From positions 1-64,000 of the forward strand of contig JBQTJI010000014.1 in NCBI GenBank assembly GCA_052387255.1: a stretch of DNA of 64,000 nucleotides, in the 5' to 3' direction. The stretch comes from JBBQXK01 sp052387255. GTDB lineage: Bacteria > Pseudomonadota > Alphaproteobacteria > Rhodobacterales > Rhodobacteraceae. Of the stretch, positions 17,656 to 25,438 are shown piece by piece (the first letter of the stretch is position 1; every line of letters begins with the position of its first letter). The position numbers and the translations under genes are program-made. The notes under the pieces were generated by a model. The model searched no databases and was not told the DNA's origin. It saw nothing but the letters and a program-made list of their open reading frames with translations.

Positions 17656-18909
17656 CTACTGCGCCGCCGCGACCGCCTCGGCCAGGGCCGTGGCCGCCGC
17701 CGCGCCGTCGGCGTATTCGCCGTTGAAGGCCGCCGTGATCACGTCGTAGGTGGCGTTCTTCACCGCCGCCGGGGCGGCATGGCCATGCGCCATCGACCCG
17801 AACAGCTTGCCCGCCGTGTTGGCCTCGGCCAGGTCGGCCATGCCCTTCTTGCCGCAGTCGTCGAAGGCGTCGTTCGGCACGTCGGTGCGGGCGGGAACCG
17901 AGCCTTTCACCACGTTGAACGCCGACTGGAACACCGGGTTCATGATCGCCGTCGCCATTGCCGCCTGCGCCGCCTTGGCCTCGTCGCTGTCCACGCCGAA
18001 CATCGCGAACTGGTCGCTGTTGAACGTCACCGCCCCCTGCGTGCCCGGAAAGCGGATGCAGACGAAATCGGTGCCCGGCACTTTTCCGGCCTTCAGGAAC
18101 TCGCCCTTGGCCCAGTCGCCCATCATCTGCATGCCCGCTTCGCCGTTGATCACCATGGCCGAAGCAAGGTTCCAGTCGCGCCCCGAGAAGTTGTCATCGA
18201 CATAGGTGCGCAGCTTCATCAGGCGGTTGAACGCCTCGGCCATCTGCTCGCCCCCCAGGGCGGCGGGGTCGAGGTCGATGAAGGCGGCCTTGTAGAAATC
18301 GGTGCCCAGCCCCAGCACCACGCCGTCGAACACCGTCGCGTCCTGCCAGGCCTGCCCGCCATGGGCCAGGGGCGTGATGCCGTTGGCCTTCATCGCGTCC
18401 AGCACGGCGACCAGTTCCTCCCAGGTCTCGGGGGCCTTGCCCCCGGCGGCATCGAGCGCGGCCTTGCTGATCCAGACCCAGTTGGTCGAATGCACGTTCA
18501 CGGGCGCCGCGATCCACTTGCCGTCGAACTTCGAGAAGCCCTGCAGCGCCGATGGCACCACGGCGTCCCAGCCCTCGGCCGCCGCGACCGCCGTCAGGTC
18601 ACCCAGGGCATCCTCGGCGGCCCAGTCGAGGATATCGAAGCCCAGCATCTGCACCGCCGTCGGGGGGTCGCCCGCCGTGACGCGGGCGCGCAGCGCGGTC
18701 ATCGCTGCCTCGCCGCCGCCGCCCGCGACGGGCATGTCGACCCAGCCGATGGATTTCGTGGCAAGGTCGTCCTTGAGCACGTTCAGCGCCGCCGCCTCGC
18801 CACCACTGGTCCACCAGTGCAGCACCTCGACGTCTTCGGCACGGGCGGCACCACCCATGGCCACGCTCAGCGCCAGGACGGATGCGAATCCCTTCATCAT
18901 GGTTTTCAT
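17656..18909 (-). CDS. Sugar ABC substrate-binding protein, first copy
   Basis: 417 residues; the first gene of the LacI-controlled operon. A signal peptide MKTMMKGFASVLALSVAMG... ends ARA, then EDVEVLHWWTSGGEAAAL begins the mature periplasmic receptor. Cys residues at the DDCGKKG region may form a disulfide with an earlier Cys (VCIRF). Length and motifs (APVNVHSTNWVW, GGQAWQDATVF, SGRDWNLASAMVING) place it in the CUT1 binding-protein family. ATG 18909 follows GGGAGA by 7 bases. An operator copy lies 43 bases upstream. Its paralogue is at 14369-15613. Confidence 0.93.
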   Translation of the reverse strand: MKTMMKGFASVLALSVAMGGAARAEDVEVLHWWTSGGEAAALNVLKDDLATKSIGWVDMPVAGGGGEAAMTALRARVTAGDPPTAVQMLGFDILDWAAEDALGDLTAVAAAEGWDAVVPSALQGFSKFDGKWIAAPVNVHSTNWVWISKAALDAAGGKAPETWEELVAVLDAMKANGITPLAHGGQAWQDATVFDGVVLGLGTDFYKAAFIDLDPAALGGEQMAEAFNRLMKLRTYVDDNFSGRDWNLASAMVINGEAGMQMMGDWAKGEFLKAGKVPGTDFVCIRFPGTQGAVTFNSDQFAMFGVDSDEAKAAQAAMATAIMNPVFQSAFNVVKGSVPARTDVPNDAFDDCGKKGMADLAEANTAGKLFGSMAHGHAAPAAVKNATYDVITAAFNGEYADGAAAATALAEAVAAAQ

Positions 18910-18951
18910 GTCTTTCTCCCTGATCGTCGGCTCCCATCCGACTGGCGGCAT

Positions 18952-18965
18952 TGTAACGTTGCAAC
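18952..18965. promoter_or_regulatory. Operator copy 1 for the LacI-family regulator
   Basis: TGTAACGTTGCAAC. The same 14 bases recur exactly at 19051-19064. This copy lies 43 bases before the start of the sugar-binding-protein gene, where a bound repressor would block that promoter. The core GTAACGTTGCAAC is partly palindromic around ACGT, as LacI-family operators are. Confidence 0.75.
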
Positions 18966-19050
18966 TACCCCTCAAGTCAATAGACAGTTACTTTTCCACA
19001 GCGAAATCTTTTCCTTGAAAAACCGGGGAATGTCGCAAAGACTGATCGTA

Positions 19051-19064
19051 TGTAACGTTGCAAC
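19051..19064. promoter_or_regulatory. Operator copy 2, next to lacI-type gene
   Basis: An exact second copy of TGTAACGTTGCAAC, 35 bases before the ATG of the regulator gene and 99 bases from copy 1. The position fits autoregulation and possibly looping between the two sites. Confidence 0.75.
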
Positions 19065-19099
19065 CCACGCCCGAAGGCAGACTGGTCCCGAAACCCGCC

Positions 19100-20092
19100 A
19101 TGCACAAGCGCCCGACCCTGCGCACCATCGCCGACGCCAGCGGATTCGCCGTCACGACGGTGTCGCGCGCCCTGGCCGGGGACCAGAAGATCGCGCTGGC
19201 GACCCGTCGTCAAGTGGCCGACATCGCGCAGACCCTGGGCTATGTGCCTGACCGCGCGGCACAGCGGCTGCGCACCGGGCGCACCAACGTGATCGCCCTG
19301 GTGCTGTCGCCGCACGAGGAAATCCTGGGCTTCCGGGGCTCGATGATCGCCGGGCTGGCGCAGGGCATCGAGGGGACGCAGTTCCATATCTCGATGACGC
19401 CCTATGTGGGCGACGCCGACCCCATGGTCCCGGTCCGCCACATCGTGCGCAACGGGCTGGCCGACGGCATCCTCTTCTCGGGGACGCGGCCCGACGACCC
19501 GCGCGTGGCCTTCCTGTCGGAACAGGGGTTCCCCTTTGCCTGCCATGGGCGAACCGATAGCGTCGGCCCCCATGCCTGGTGCGACTATGACAACGACGCC
19601 TTCGCGGCGATGGCCGTGGCGCGACTGGTGGCGCGCGGGCGGCGGCGGCTGTTCCTGATCCCGCCCGCGACCGACCGCACCTTTGCCCGCCACATGCGCG
19701 AGGGGTTCCTGCGGGCCTGCGCCGCCGCAGGCGCGCAGCCCGTGCTGGAGGACGACATCACCCTGGCCACCTTGCCGCCGCGCCTGCAGTCTGCCGCAGC
19801 GCGCCTGCGGGCCAGTGGGGTGGACGGGTTCATCTGCCCCGGAGAGGTGTCGGCGATGGCGATGCTGGCGGGCTTGCAGGACGATCATGCCCGGATCGGC
19901 ACCGACGTCGATGTGATCGCCAAGCAGACCAGCCAGACCTTCGATCTGTACCGGCCCCACATCGACACGATCTATGAAGACATTCGCGCGGCCGGCGAGA
20001 CGCTGGGCCAACTGCTGTTGCGGCGCATCGCGGGCGAGCCGGTCGAGGCGCTGCAGGTGCTGCAGTCGCCGGTGCCGAACTTCCGCCTGTAG
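19100..20092 (+). CDS. LacI-family transcriptional regulator
   Basis: 330 residues. The N-terminal helix-turn-helix TLRTIADASGFAVTTVSRALAG (residues 5-26) and hinge region DRAAQRLRTGRTNVIALV are standard. The C-terminal sugar-sensing domain follows, with GLADGILFSGTRPDD and DNDAFAAMAVARLVARGRRR. It is divergent from the sugar ABC operon and very probably represses it through the two identical 14-base sites between them, with the imported sugar as inducer. ATG 19100 is used because it places the HTH at the usual position. It ends at a hairpin shared with the convergent yciE-like gene. Confidence 0.92.
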   Translation: MHKRPTLRTIADASGFAVTTVSRALAGDQKIALATRRQVADIAQTLGYVPDRAAQRLRTGRTNVIALVLSPHEEILGFRGSMIAGLAQGIEGTQFHISMTPYVGDADPMVPVRHIVRNGLADGILFSGTRPDDPRVAFLSEQGFPFACHGRTDSVGPHAWCDYDNDAFAAMAVARLVARGRRRLFLIPPATDRTFARHMREGFLRACAAAGAQPVLEDDITLATLPPRLQSAAARLRASGVDGFICPGEVSAMAMLAGLQDDHARIGTDVDVIAKQTSQTFDLYRPHIDTIYEDIRAAGETLGQLLLRRIAGEPVEALQVLQSPVPNFRL

Positions 20093-20117
20093 GCGGGCTG
20101 CCCTGCGACAGCCCGCC
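20092..20117. terminator. Bidirectional hairpin between lacI-type and yciE-like genes
   Basis: GGCGGGCTG and CAGCCCGCC pair over nine bases with an 8-base loop, starting at the last base of the LacI-family gene and ending 13 bases before the end of the convergent gene. Confidence 0.7.
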
Positions 20118-20129
20118 CTTCCCGACAGG

Positions 20130-20630
20130 TCAGGCGGCGGCCTTCATCGCCGACGGGTTGACCGACGCCTTGGCCAGGGTCGACAGGGCCTTTTCCGTCG
20201 CCTTCTCTTCGGTCAGCGTCTGGTCCAGCAGTCCCGCGGCGTCGGCCATGCCCAGCACGTTGGCCCAGCCGAACAGCGTGCCGTAGCGCGCGATCTCGTA
20301 GTGCTCGACCGCCTGCGCCGTGGCGACCAGCCCGGCATCCAGCGCGGGCGAACCCTTGAAGGCCTCGATCACTTCTTCGCCCTCTTCGATGATGCCGTCG
20401 ATGGCCGGGCAGGTCTTGGCCTGCGCGCGCTTGCCCATCAGTTCGAACACCTGCTGCAACCGCTCGACCTGCACCTCGGTCTCGGCCTTGTGCTTTTCGA
20501 AGGCTGCCTTCAGTTCGGCCGACTGGGCTGCGCGCATCATCTTGGGCAGTGTCTTGAGGATTTTCCGCTCGGCATAGTAGATGTCGCGCAGCATGTCGTG
20601 AAACAGGCCTTCAAGGTTGGGGGTCTTCAT
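20130..20630 (-). CDS. YciE-like ferritin-fold stress protein (DUF892)
   Basis: 166 residues. The family is a ferritin-like four-helix bundle with acidic metal ligands. Here LFHDMLRDIYYAERKILKTLPKM (about 9-31), the IEEGEEVIEA stretch and AVEHYEIARYGTL supply them. The cell role is not settled; members are induced by osmotic and general stress. ATG 20630 follows AGGAGA. A GGAAC-N17-AGTT promoter about 60-90 bases upstream fits control by the EcfG-type sigma factor encoded at 21104. Confidence 0.9.
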   Translation of the reverse strand: MKTPNLEGLFHDMLRDIYYAERKILKTLPKMMRAAQSAELKAAFEKHKAETEVQVERLQQVFELMGKRAQAKTCPAIDGIIEEGEEVIEAFKGSPALDAGLVATAQAVEHYEIARYGTLFGWANVLGMADAAGLLDQTLTEEKATEKALSTLAKASVNPSAMKAAA

Positions 20631-20691
20631 CGCGCTGTCTCCTGATGTGGGTTTCCCGCACGACCGGTTTGGTACGGCGGTGCGACAGGGA

Positions 20692-20717
20692 AACTCGCCA
20701 GGCGTGCGAATTGTTCC
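20692..20717 (-). promoter_or_regulatory. EcfG-type promoter of yciE-like gene
   Basis: On the minus strand GGAAC (20713-20717) and AGTT (20692-20695) are 17 bases apart. The general stress consensus is GGAAC-N16/17-CGTT, so only the first -10 base differs. It lies 62 bases before the start codon. Confidence 0.6.
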
Positions 20718-20733
20718 GGCAGGACAGGACAGG

Positions 20734-20907
20734 TCAGGGCGGCGGGCGTTTCCCCAAAGCGTTTTCCAGCGCGCGCGCCAGGTCGATCAGGTTTGGCGGC
20801 ATGGGCTCGGCCCGGATTGCGGCCAGCAGGTCGCGCGCCGCGACAGCCAGGGCGTCACCATCGGGCGGGGGGGCAGGCGTCGGATCGGTGTCGGGTTTAT
20901 GGCGCAT
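20734..20907 (-). CDS. Possible NepR-like anti-sigma factor
   Basis: A 57-residue reading frame divergent from ecfG. Its C-terminal half, ARDLLAAIRAEPMPPNLIDL ARALENAL, follows the NepR pattern in which a short helix, an E-P-x-P turn and a D-L-x-x-x-L helix clamp the sigma factor. The N-terminus is a Pro/Asp-rich tail. NepR sequesters EcfG until phosphorylated PhyR removes it. The position next to ecfG is the main support. The ribosome binding site is weak and the Leu/Ala-rich sequence could mimic the motif. PhyR is not in the window. Confidence 0.45.
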   Translation of the reverse strand: MRHKPDTDPTPAPPPDGDALAVAARDLLAAIRAEPMPPNLIDLARALENALGKRPPP

Positions 20908-21042
20908 CGGGTCCGGGCGGCTTTTCCAGCAGCTTGCCCTGATCTGCGCCGACGTCAACCTTTCCGCGTCCGAACGGCGGACACCCGACCTTTCTGCCTC
21001 GCGGTCCGGTGCGCCACGCAATCCACGGGCGCGGCCCCCGCC

Positions 21043-21068
21043 GGAACCCGGAGCATCCGCACGGCGTT
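21043..21068 (+). promoter_or_regulatory. EcfG-type autoregulatory promoter of ecfG
   Basis: GGAAC (21043-21047) and CGTT (21065-21068) are separated by 17 bases, an exact match to the alphaproteobacterial general stress consensus. The -10 element ends 36 bases before the ATG of the sigma factor gene, so the sigma factor probably transcribes its own gene. Confidence 0.75.
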
Positions 21069-21103
21069 GTCCCGCGACCCCCCGATGCCGCCAAGGATGA
21101 CGC

Positions 21104-21646
21104 ATGGCACCCCGTTCCAGCTTCAGCGACAGCGTGATCGACCTTCTGCCGCGCCTGCGCATCTATGCCCGCGCCTTGACACGCAACGTGACAGACGCCG
21201 ACGACCTGGTGCAGGATACGCTGACCAAGGCGCTGCGCCATCAGGATCGCTTTGAGGAGGGGACGCAGCTCAAGGCCTGGCTGTTCACGATCATGCGCAA
21301 CACCCATTTCACGGCGGTCAAGAAACGCAACCGCGAACGTCCGGGCATTGAAAACTGCGTTTCCGGCGAGGTCGCCGTTGCGCCGATCCACGATACCGTC
21401 ATCGCCCACAAAGAGGTGCTTGCGGCCATCAACCGCCTGCCCGCCGCCTATCGCGAGATGCTGACCCTGGTGGTGATGCTGGGTGAAAGCTACGAGACAG
21501 CGGCAGACCTGTGCGATTGCGCCATCGGGACGGTCAAGAGCCGCATCAACCGCGCGCGCCGCATGGTCGTCGACGACCTCACCTCGGTGCCCCCTGCGGC
21601 CGCTCCGAAATCAGCGCTGCGACGCACCGAGCGGTCTACGGCCTGA
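21104..21646 (+). CDS. ecfG: ECF sigma factor, general-stress EcfG type
   Basis: 180 residues, with region 2 (RLRIYARALTRNVTDADDLVQDTLTKALRH, about 17-46, then AWLFTIMRNTHF) and region 4 (INRLPAAYREMLTLVVMLGESYETAADLCDCAIGTVKSRINRARR). The DADDLVQDTLTKAL wording and the TAADLCDCAIGTVKSRINRAR region 4 are those of the EcfG group rather than RpoE/ChrR. ATG 21104 has AAGGA eight bases upstream. A perfect GGAAC-N17-CGTT promoter precedes it, and two neighbours carry similar promoters. It would redirect RNA polymerase to stress genes once freed from a NepR-type anti-sigma factor. Confidence 0.88.
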   Translation: MAPRSSFSDSVIDLLPRLRIYARALTRNVTDADDLVQDTLTKALRHQDRFEEGTQLKAWLFTIMRNTHFTAVKKRNRERPGIENCVSGEVAVAPIHDTVIAHKEVLAAINRLPAAYREMLTLVVMLGESYETAADLCDCAIGTVKSRINRARRMVVDDLTSVPPAAAPKSALRRTERSTA

Positions 21647-21692
21647 CGCTAGAGGGGCCTGTGCACATTGTGGAAACGCCAGCCAGGACATG

Positions 21693-21719
21693 AAAAGGCC
21701 CGCCGTCGGGCGGGCCTTT
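21693..21719. terminator. Bidirectional terminator between ecfG and PRC-barrel gene
   Basis: The sequence AAAA-GGCCCGCC-loop-GGCGGGCC-TTT forms an eight-pair GC stem extended by A/T pairs, so it has a T-run in both directions. It sits between two convergent genes. Confidence 0.85.
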
Positions 21720-21744
21720 CCGGTTGCAGGCCAGGCCCGACGTG

Positions 21745-22569
21745 TCAGAGTTCGGCGTCCGGCAGTTGTTCGATCTGCTCGCGGGTCATCGACACATAGG
21801 CCCTCAGCGCGCCGTCGCCCTCGGCCCGCAGCACCTGCAGGTCGGCGGCATTGATGGCCACCGGCTTGGCCCCGATGCCCAGGAACCCGCCGACATCGAC
21901 CACGACCTGCGAGATATTGTTGTCCTCGGCCAGCACGAAGTTCGAGATTTCGCCCAGGGACTGCTCGTCGCTGCCATAGACGTTCACGCCGGTCAGGTCT
22001 TCGGTGGTGATCTCGTCCCACGTCGTCGCGGCATAGCCTTCGCGCATCGGTGCAGTGGTGGTGGTGTCGGTGCCGGTCGTCGTGCCTTCGGCGGCTGCGG
22101 TGTCCTGCGTCGGCGTGGCGCTGCCGTCGGCTGCGGGCATCCCGGTCGCGCCGCGCTCATAGGCGGGGGCACCTTCCAGCAGGGCGCGGTTGGCGTTCAT
22201 CACTAGGAAGAAGTCGCCATCGTCGTCCGCGGTCGAGCTGTCGGCGGCAAAGCGGATCGCGCTCATGTCGACGGCAACCTGACGCTCGCCCATGCCCAGA
22301 AAGCCGCCGATGTCGACCAGGACGGCCTCGATGCTGCCGTCGCGGCTCAGGATGACATCGTTGATTTCGCCGATGTCGTCCCAGCCTTCCTGGATACCGG
22401 CATAGGTGTCGGCATCCGCAGCGGCTTCGGCGGCGTAGACGCGCATGCCGATGAAGTCGGACGCGAGGATCATGGCCCCGTCGGAAGACGGCAGGAAGAT
22501 GTCCTGCTGCGCATGGGCGGGCACCGACGTCACCAGGGCCAGGGCCGTGCCGATCAAGAGGTGTTTCAT
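21745..22569 (-). CDS. Secreted protein with two PRC-barrel domains
   Basis: 274 residues. A signal peptide (MKHLLIGTALALVTSVPAHA) is followed by a first PRC-barrel around FIGMRVY...DIGEINDVILSRDG (about 40-100), a Thr/Ala-rich linker (about 140-165), and a second barrel with EDLTGVNVYGSDEQSLGEIS and VVVDVGGFLGIGAKPVAI. PRC-barrel proteins of this exported kind are common in Rhizobiales and Rhodobacterales and are often stress-induced; no enzyme activity is known. ATG 22569 has GAGGAGA upstream. A GGAAC-N16-GGTT promoter links it to the EcfG regulon. Confidence 0.88.
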   Translation of the reverse strand: MKHLLIGTALALVTSVPAHAQQDIFLPSSDGAMILASDFIGMRVYAAEAAADADTYAGIQEGWDDIGEINDVILSRDGSIEAVLVDIGGFLGMGERQVAVDMSAIRFAADSSTADDDGDFFLVMNANRALLEGAPAYERGATGMPAADGSATPTQDTAAAEGTTTGTDTTTTAPMREGYAATTWDEITTEDLTGVNVYGSDEQSLGEISNFVLAEDNNISQVVVDVGGFLGIGAKPVAINAADLQVLRAEGDGALRAYVSMTREQIEQLPDAEL

Positions 22570-22626
22570 CAGTCTCTCCTCAGGAAGAAATGTGTCCGGC
22601 GTCATCACCGACGCCATGCCCACCTC

Positions 22627-22651
22627 AACCAGCGACTGGGCCCGTTGTTCC
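22627..22651 (-). promoter_or_regulatory. EcfG-type promoter of PRC-barrel gene
   Basis: On the minus strand GGAAC (22647-22651) and GGTT (22627-22630) are 16 bases apart, close to GGAAC-N16/17-CGTT. The site is about 60 bases before the ATG. The remaining bases up to 22805 show no other clear element. Confidence 0.6.
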
Positions 22652-22805
22652 CCGGCCCGTGGCAATTCGTGCCGTTAAGGGGGAAGCTGGTTGCGGTTGG
22701 GACGCAGGGTCAGCCCTGGCCTAACACGCGTGTTAGGTGGATCAAGACATTGGTTTTGCTGAATTGTTATGCGGCCGTTAACCGGATCGAAAGGACCTCG
22801 TGCGA

Positions 22806-24457
22806 TCAGCCGTTCGGTGCGGCAGGGCCATCCAGGGCCGCAAGCACCTCGGCCCAGGCGTCATCGGGCATGGCCACGCTTTCGGGTTTCAGCGGAAAGG
22901 TGCCACCCGCGACCTCTGCCCGAAAGCCGACAAAGGCCCGCTGCCGTTCGTCCCTGATCCGGCCCCGCAGGCTGGCCAGGTCGCCCCAGGCGCGGGCGTG
23001 GCGCGGGCGCGGGCCGTCGCCGCAGATGTCGGCGGCGAACAGGAAGATGACATCCGCGCCCCCGCCCGATCCCAGCGACACGGTGACAAGGCCGGTTCTC
23101 GCCGTGATGCCGGCCAGGAGCCGGTCGGGCAGGATCTCGGCCTCGACCGCGAAGGCGTCGGCCTCTTCCAGGCGGCGGAACCGGTGCCACAGCGCCAGTG
23201 CCTCGTCTGCCGTCCTGCCGACCGCGCGGGTGCGGCCCACCCAGGTGGACTTGCGCGGCACAAACCCAAGGTGGCCCATCACGGGAATGTCCTCGGACGC
23301 CAGCAGGCTGACCACCGACAGGCGGCGCGCGGTGATGACCGCATCGGCCCCGTCGGTCAGGGCGCGGAATGCCGTTCGCAGGATCTCGTCATCGGTGACC
23401 GATTCGGCAAAGCCCAGGGCGGCAGTGACAAAGACCCTGGCCGAACCCCGCCGCACCGCGCCGACATTGGCGGCACGGCAGACGACCTTCTCGATCCCGG
23501 CGGATTCCGCCGCCGCCGCCTCGTCCTCGGTATCCGCCGTGACCTGGGCGTGGCGGGCAGGACGGCCCTTGCCCGCGCGCAGCGAGGGGACGACGCCCAG
23601 GCGGGTACAAGCGTAGGACCCGAAGGCGACGGCAAAGCGCACGGCGGCGGGCAGGTCGCGCCCTTCGGCCAGAGCGACGGCCAGACCGGCGTTGAAGGCG
23701 TCGCCCGCGCCGGTCGTGTCGGTGACGGGAACCGGCAGCGACGGGACCATGAGGCCCATCCCCTCGCCCAGGATCAGCGCACCGGCACGGCCCAGGGTGA
23801 CGACGACCGTGCCCACCCCCCGTCGCGCAGCATGCCCGCCAGGATGCGGGACGAGCGCGGATCGTCGGGCGCAAGGCCCAGAAGGATGCGCAGCTCGCTT
23901 TCGTTGGGGGTCAGCACGTCGATCAGGGGAAAGATGCCGGGGGGCAGGGGCCTGGCCGGGGCGGGGTTCAGGATGGTGCGCGCGCCCGCCGCCCGGCCCA
24001 GTTCCATCGCGCGGATCGCGGCGGGCAGCGGAATCTCCAGCACCGTCATCACCACGTCCGACTGCGCGATCCGGTCGCCTGCGGCATCGACCGCCGCCGC
24101 GTCCAGCGCGTCGTTGGCACACATGTCGAGGATGATGAAGTTGTTGCCCTCGCGGTTCAGGATGATGAAGCCGACGCCTGTGGCGCGATCCGGCAACGCC
24201 CGCACGTTGCGGGTGTTCACCCCCTCGGCGGCGTAAAGGTCGGTCGCGACGCGGGCCAGTGCATCGGTGCCAAGGTAGGCGACCAGCGCCGCATCCGCCC
24301 CCAGCCGCGCCGCCGCCACGGCCTGGTTCGACCCCTTGCCGCCCGGCCCCATGTCGAAGTCGGACCCGAGCAGCGTCTGCCCGAAAACCGGCAGCGACGG
24401 GGTGCGGATCGTCATGCCGACGGCAAAACTGCCGACCACGGTGATTTTCGGTGCCAT
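22806..24457 (-). pseudogene. Frameshifted ribokinase fused to a PanB-like domain
   Basis: ATG 24457 opens a ribokinase: VVGSFAVGMTIRTPSLP, FDMGPGGKGSNQAVAAARLGAD and LNPAPARPLPPG are typical PfkB/RbsK blocks. After about residue 213 (GMLRDGG) the frame is lost; the ribokinase continues in another frame as VGTVVVTLGRAGALILG and the catalytic VTDTTGAGDAFNAGLAVALA. The break is at a run of six G (minus strand) near 23816-23821; one extra G would restore D-G-G-V-G-T. Without a stop, the second frame runs from the kinase end into about 200 residues resembling ketopantoate hydroxymethyltransferase (PanB): VITARRLSVVSLLASEDIPVMGHLGF and later blocks. So the gene looks like a kinase-PanB-like fusion broken by one indel. 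A sequencing error in the homopolymer is possible. Confidence 0.75.
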
Positions 24458-24467
24458 TGGTTTCCCC

Positions 24468-25214
24468 CTATTCCGCCGCGTGCCGGTTGGTGCCCGTAGC
24501 GGCCTGCATCACCGATTCCTCGGCAATCGCGGCCCCGCGCAGGTCTGCCGTGATCGCGCCGTCCGCCATCACGATCACGGGCGAGGAATGCATCACGATC
24601 TCGGGCAGTTCGGACGAGATCATCAGCACCGCCAGCCCGTCCGTCGCCAGCCCCTTCAGGATGTCGTAGATTTCCGCCTTGGCCCCGACGTCGATGCCGC
24701 GCGTCGGCTCGTGCAGGATCAGCACGCGGGGTGCTGTGACAAGGCCGCGCGCGAGGATCACCTTCTGCTGGTTGCCGCCGCTGAGGGTGCCCATCCGCTG
24801 CGTCAGCCCTGCGATGCGGGCATCCAGGCGGCGGGCATCGTCGCCGGCCGTGGCGCGCACCCGGCGGCGTTGCAGCCAGCCCATCCGGGTGAACCGCGCG
24901 AGAGAGGCCGAGACGATGTTCTCGGCCACCGTCATGTTCGGGCACAGCGACAGTTCCTGGAACACCACCGCAGTGCCAAGCGCGCGGGCGGCCTGCGGGG
25001 TCGGTATCCGCACCGGCGCGCCGTCCAGCAGCAGGGTGCCGCTGTCGGGTTGCAGCGCCCCGGCGAGGATGTTCATCAGCGTGCTCTTGCCCGCGGCGTT
25101 CTCGCCGATCACGGCGTGAACTTCGCCCGCGCGCAGGTCGAGCGACACGTCCGACAGGGCCAGAACGCCGGGAAACCGCTTTGAAACGGCACGGACTTCG
25201 ACGAGCGGGGCCAT
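24468..25214 (-). pseudogene. Chimeric half-length sugar ABC ATPase
   Basis: 248 residues, while ribose/xylose-type ATPases have about 500 residues and two nucleotide-binding domains. The N-terminal part is domain 1 (VSKRFPGVLALSDVSLDLRAG, Walker A GENAAGKST, VVFQELSLCPNMTVAENI). From about residue 105 it continues as domain 2 (SLARFTRMGWLQRRR, then TLSGGNQQKVILARGL, VLILHEPTRGIDVGAK). The join keeps the frame and falls at equivalent positions of the two domains, so one complete hybrid domain results. The Walker B Asp is His here (LILHEP) and Walker A has an Ala for Gly, which argues against full activity. The start ATG 25214 is normal. Part of the decayed operon 22806-26101. Confidence 0.8.
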
Positions 25215-25231
25215 CGCGCCTGTCCTTTCGG

Positions 25232-25260
25232 TGCCGGGGCGGGGGAGCGCCGCCCCGGCA
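25232..25260 (-). terminator. Hairpin after binding-protein remnant
   Basis: TGCCGGGGCGG and CCGCCCCGGCA pair perfectly over 11 bases around a 7-base loop, eight bases after the stop of the remnant gene and before the ATPase start. It matches the position of hairpins after the other binding-protein genes. Confidence 0.6.
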
Positions 25261-25267
25261 GGGGGCG

Positions 25268-25399
25268 TCACTTCTGCACGTCGGCGACCTTGGCGGCGAT
25301 GCGCTCGGCCAGGGGGAAGTCCTTGACGCTGACCGGATCGGCGAGGGCCAGTCCGGGCGCGAGCACGGCGAAGGCCGTGGTGATCAGAAATCGTTTCAT
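25268..25399 (-). pseudogene. Remnant of a sugar-binding protein gene
   Basis: A 43-codon frame with a good ribosome binding site (GGGAGG, ATG 25399). It encodes a signal peptide MKRFLITTAFAVLAPGLALA followed by only 23 residues (DPVSVKDFPLAERIAAKVAD and the end VQK). Ribose-type binding proteins have about 310-340 residues. It sits exactly where the binding-protein gene belongs, between permease and ATPase, with the usual hairpin behind it. I read it as the first and last codons of such a gene joined by a large internal deletion. A small exported peptide of other function cannot be excluded. Confidence 0.6.
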
Positions 25400-25438
25400 T
25401 CGTGGTATCCTCCCTTGGATTGCGTTGCTTTCGGGCTC

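Noticed and set aside
21745..22569. PRC-barrel protein as photosynthetic reaction centre H subunit
   Set aside because: It has a signal peptide and two PRC barrels, lacks the membrane helix layout of PuhA, and has no photosynthesis genes nearby.
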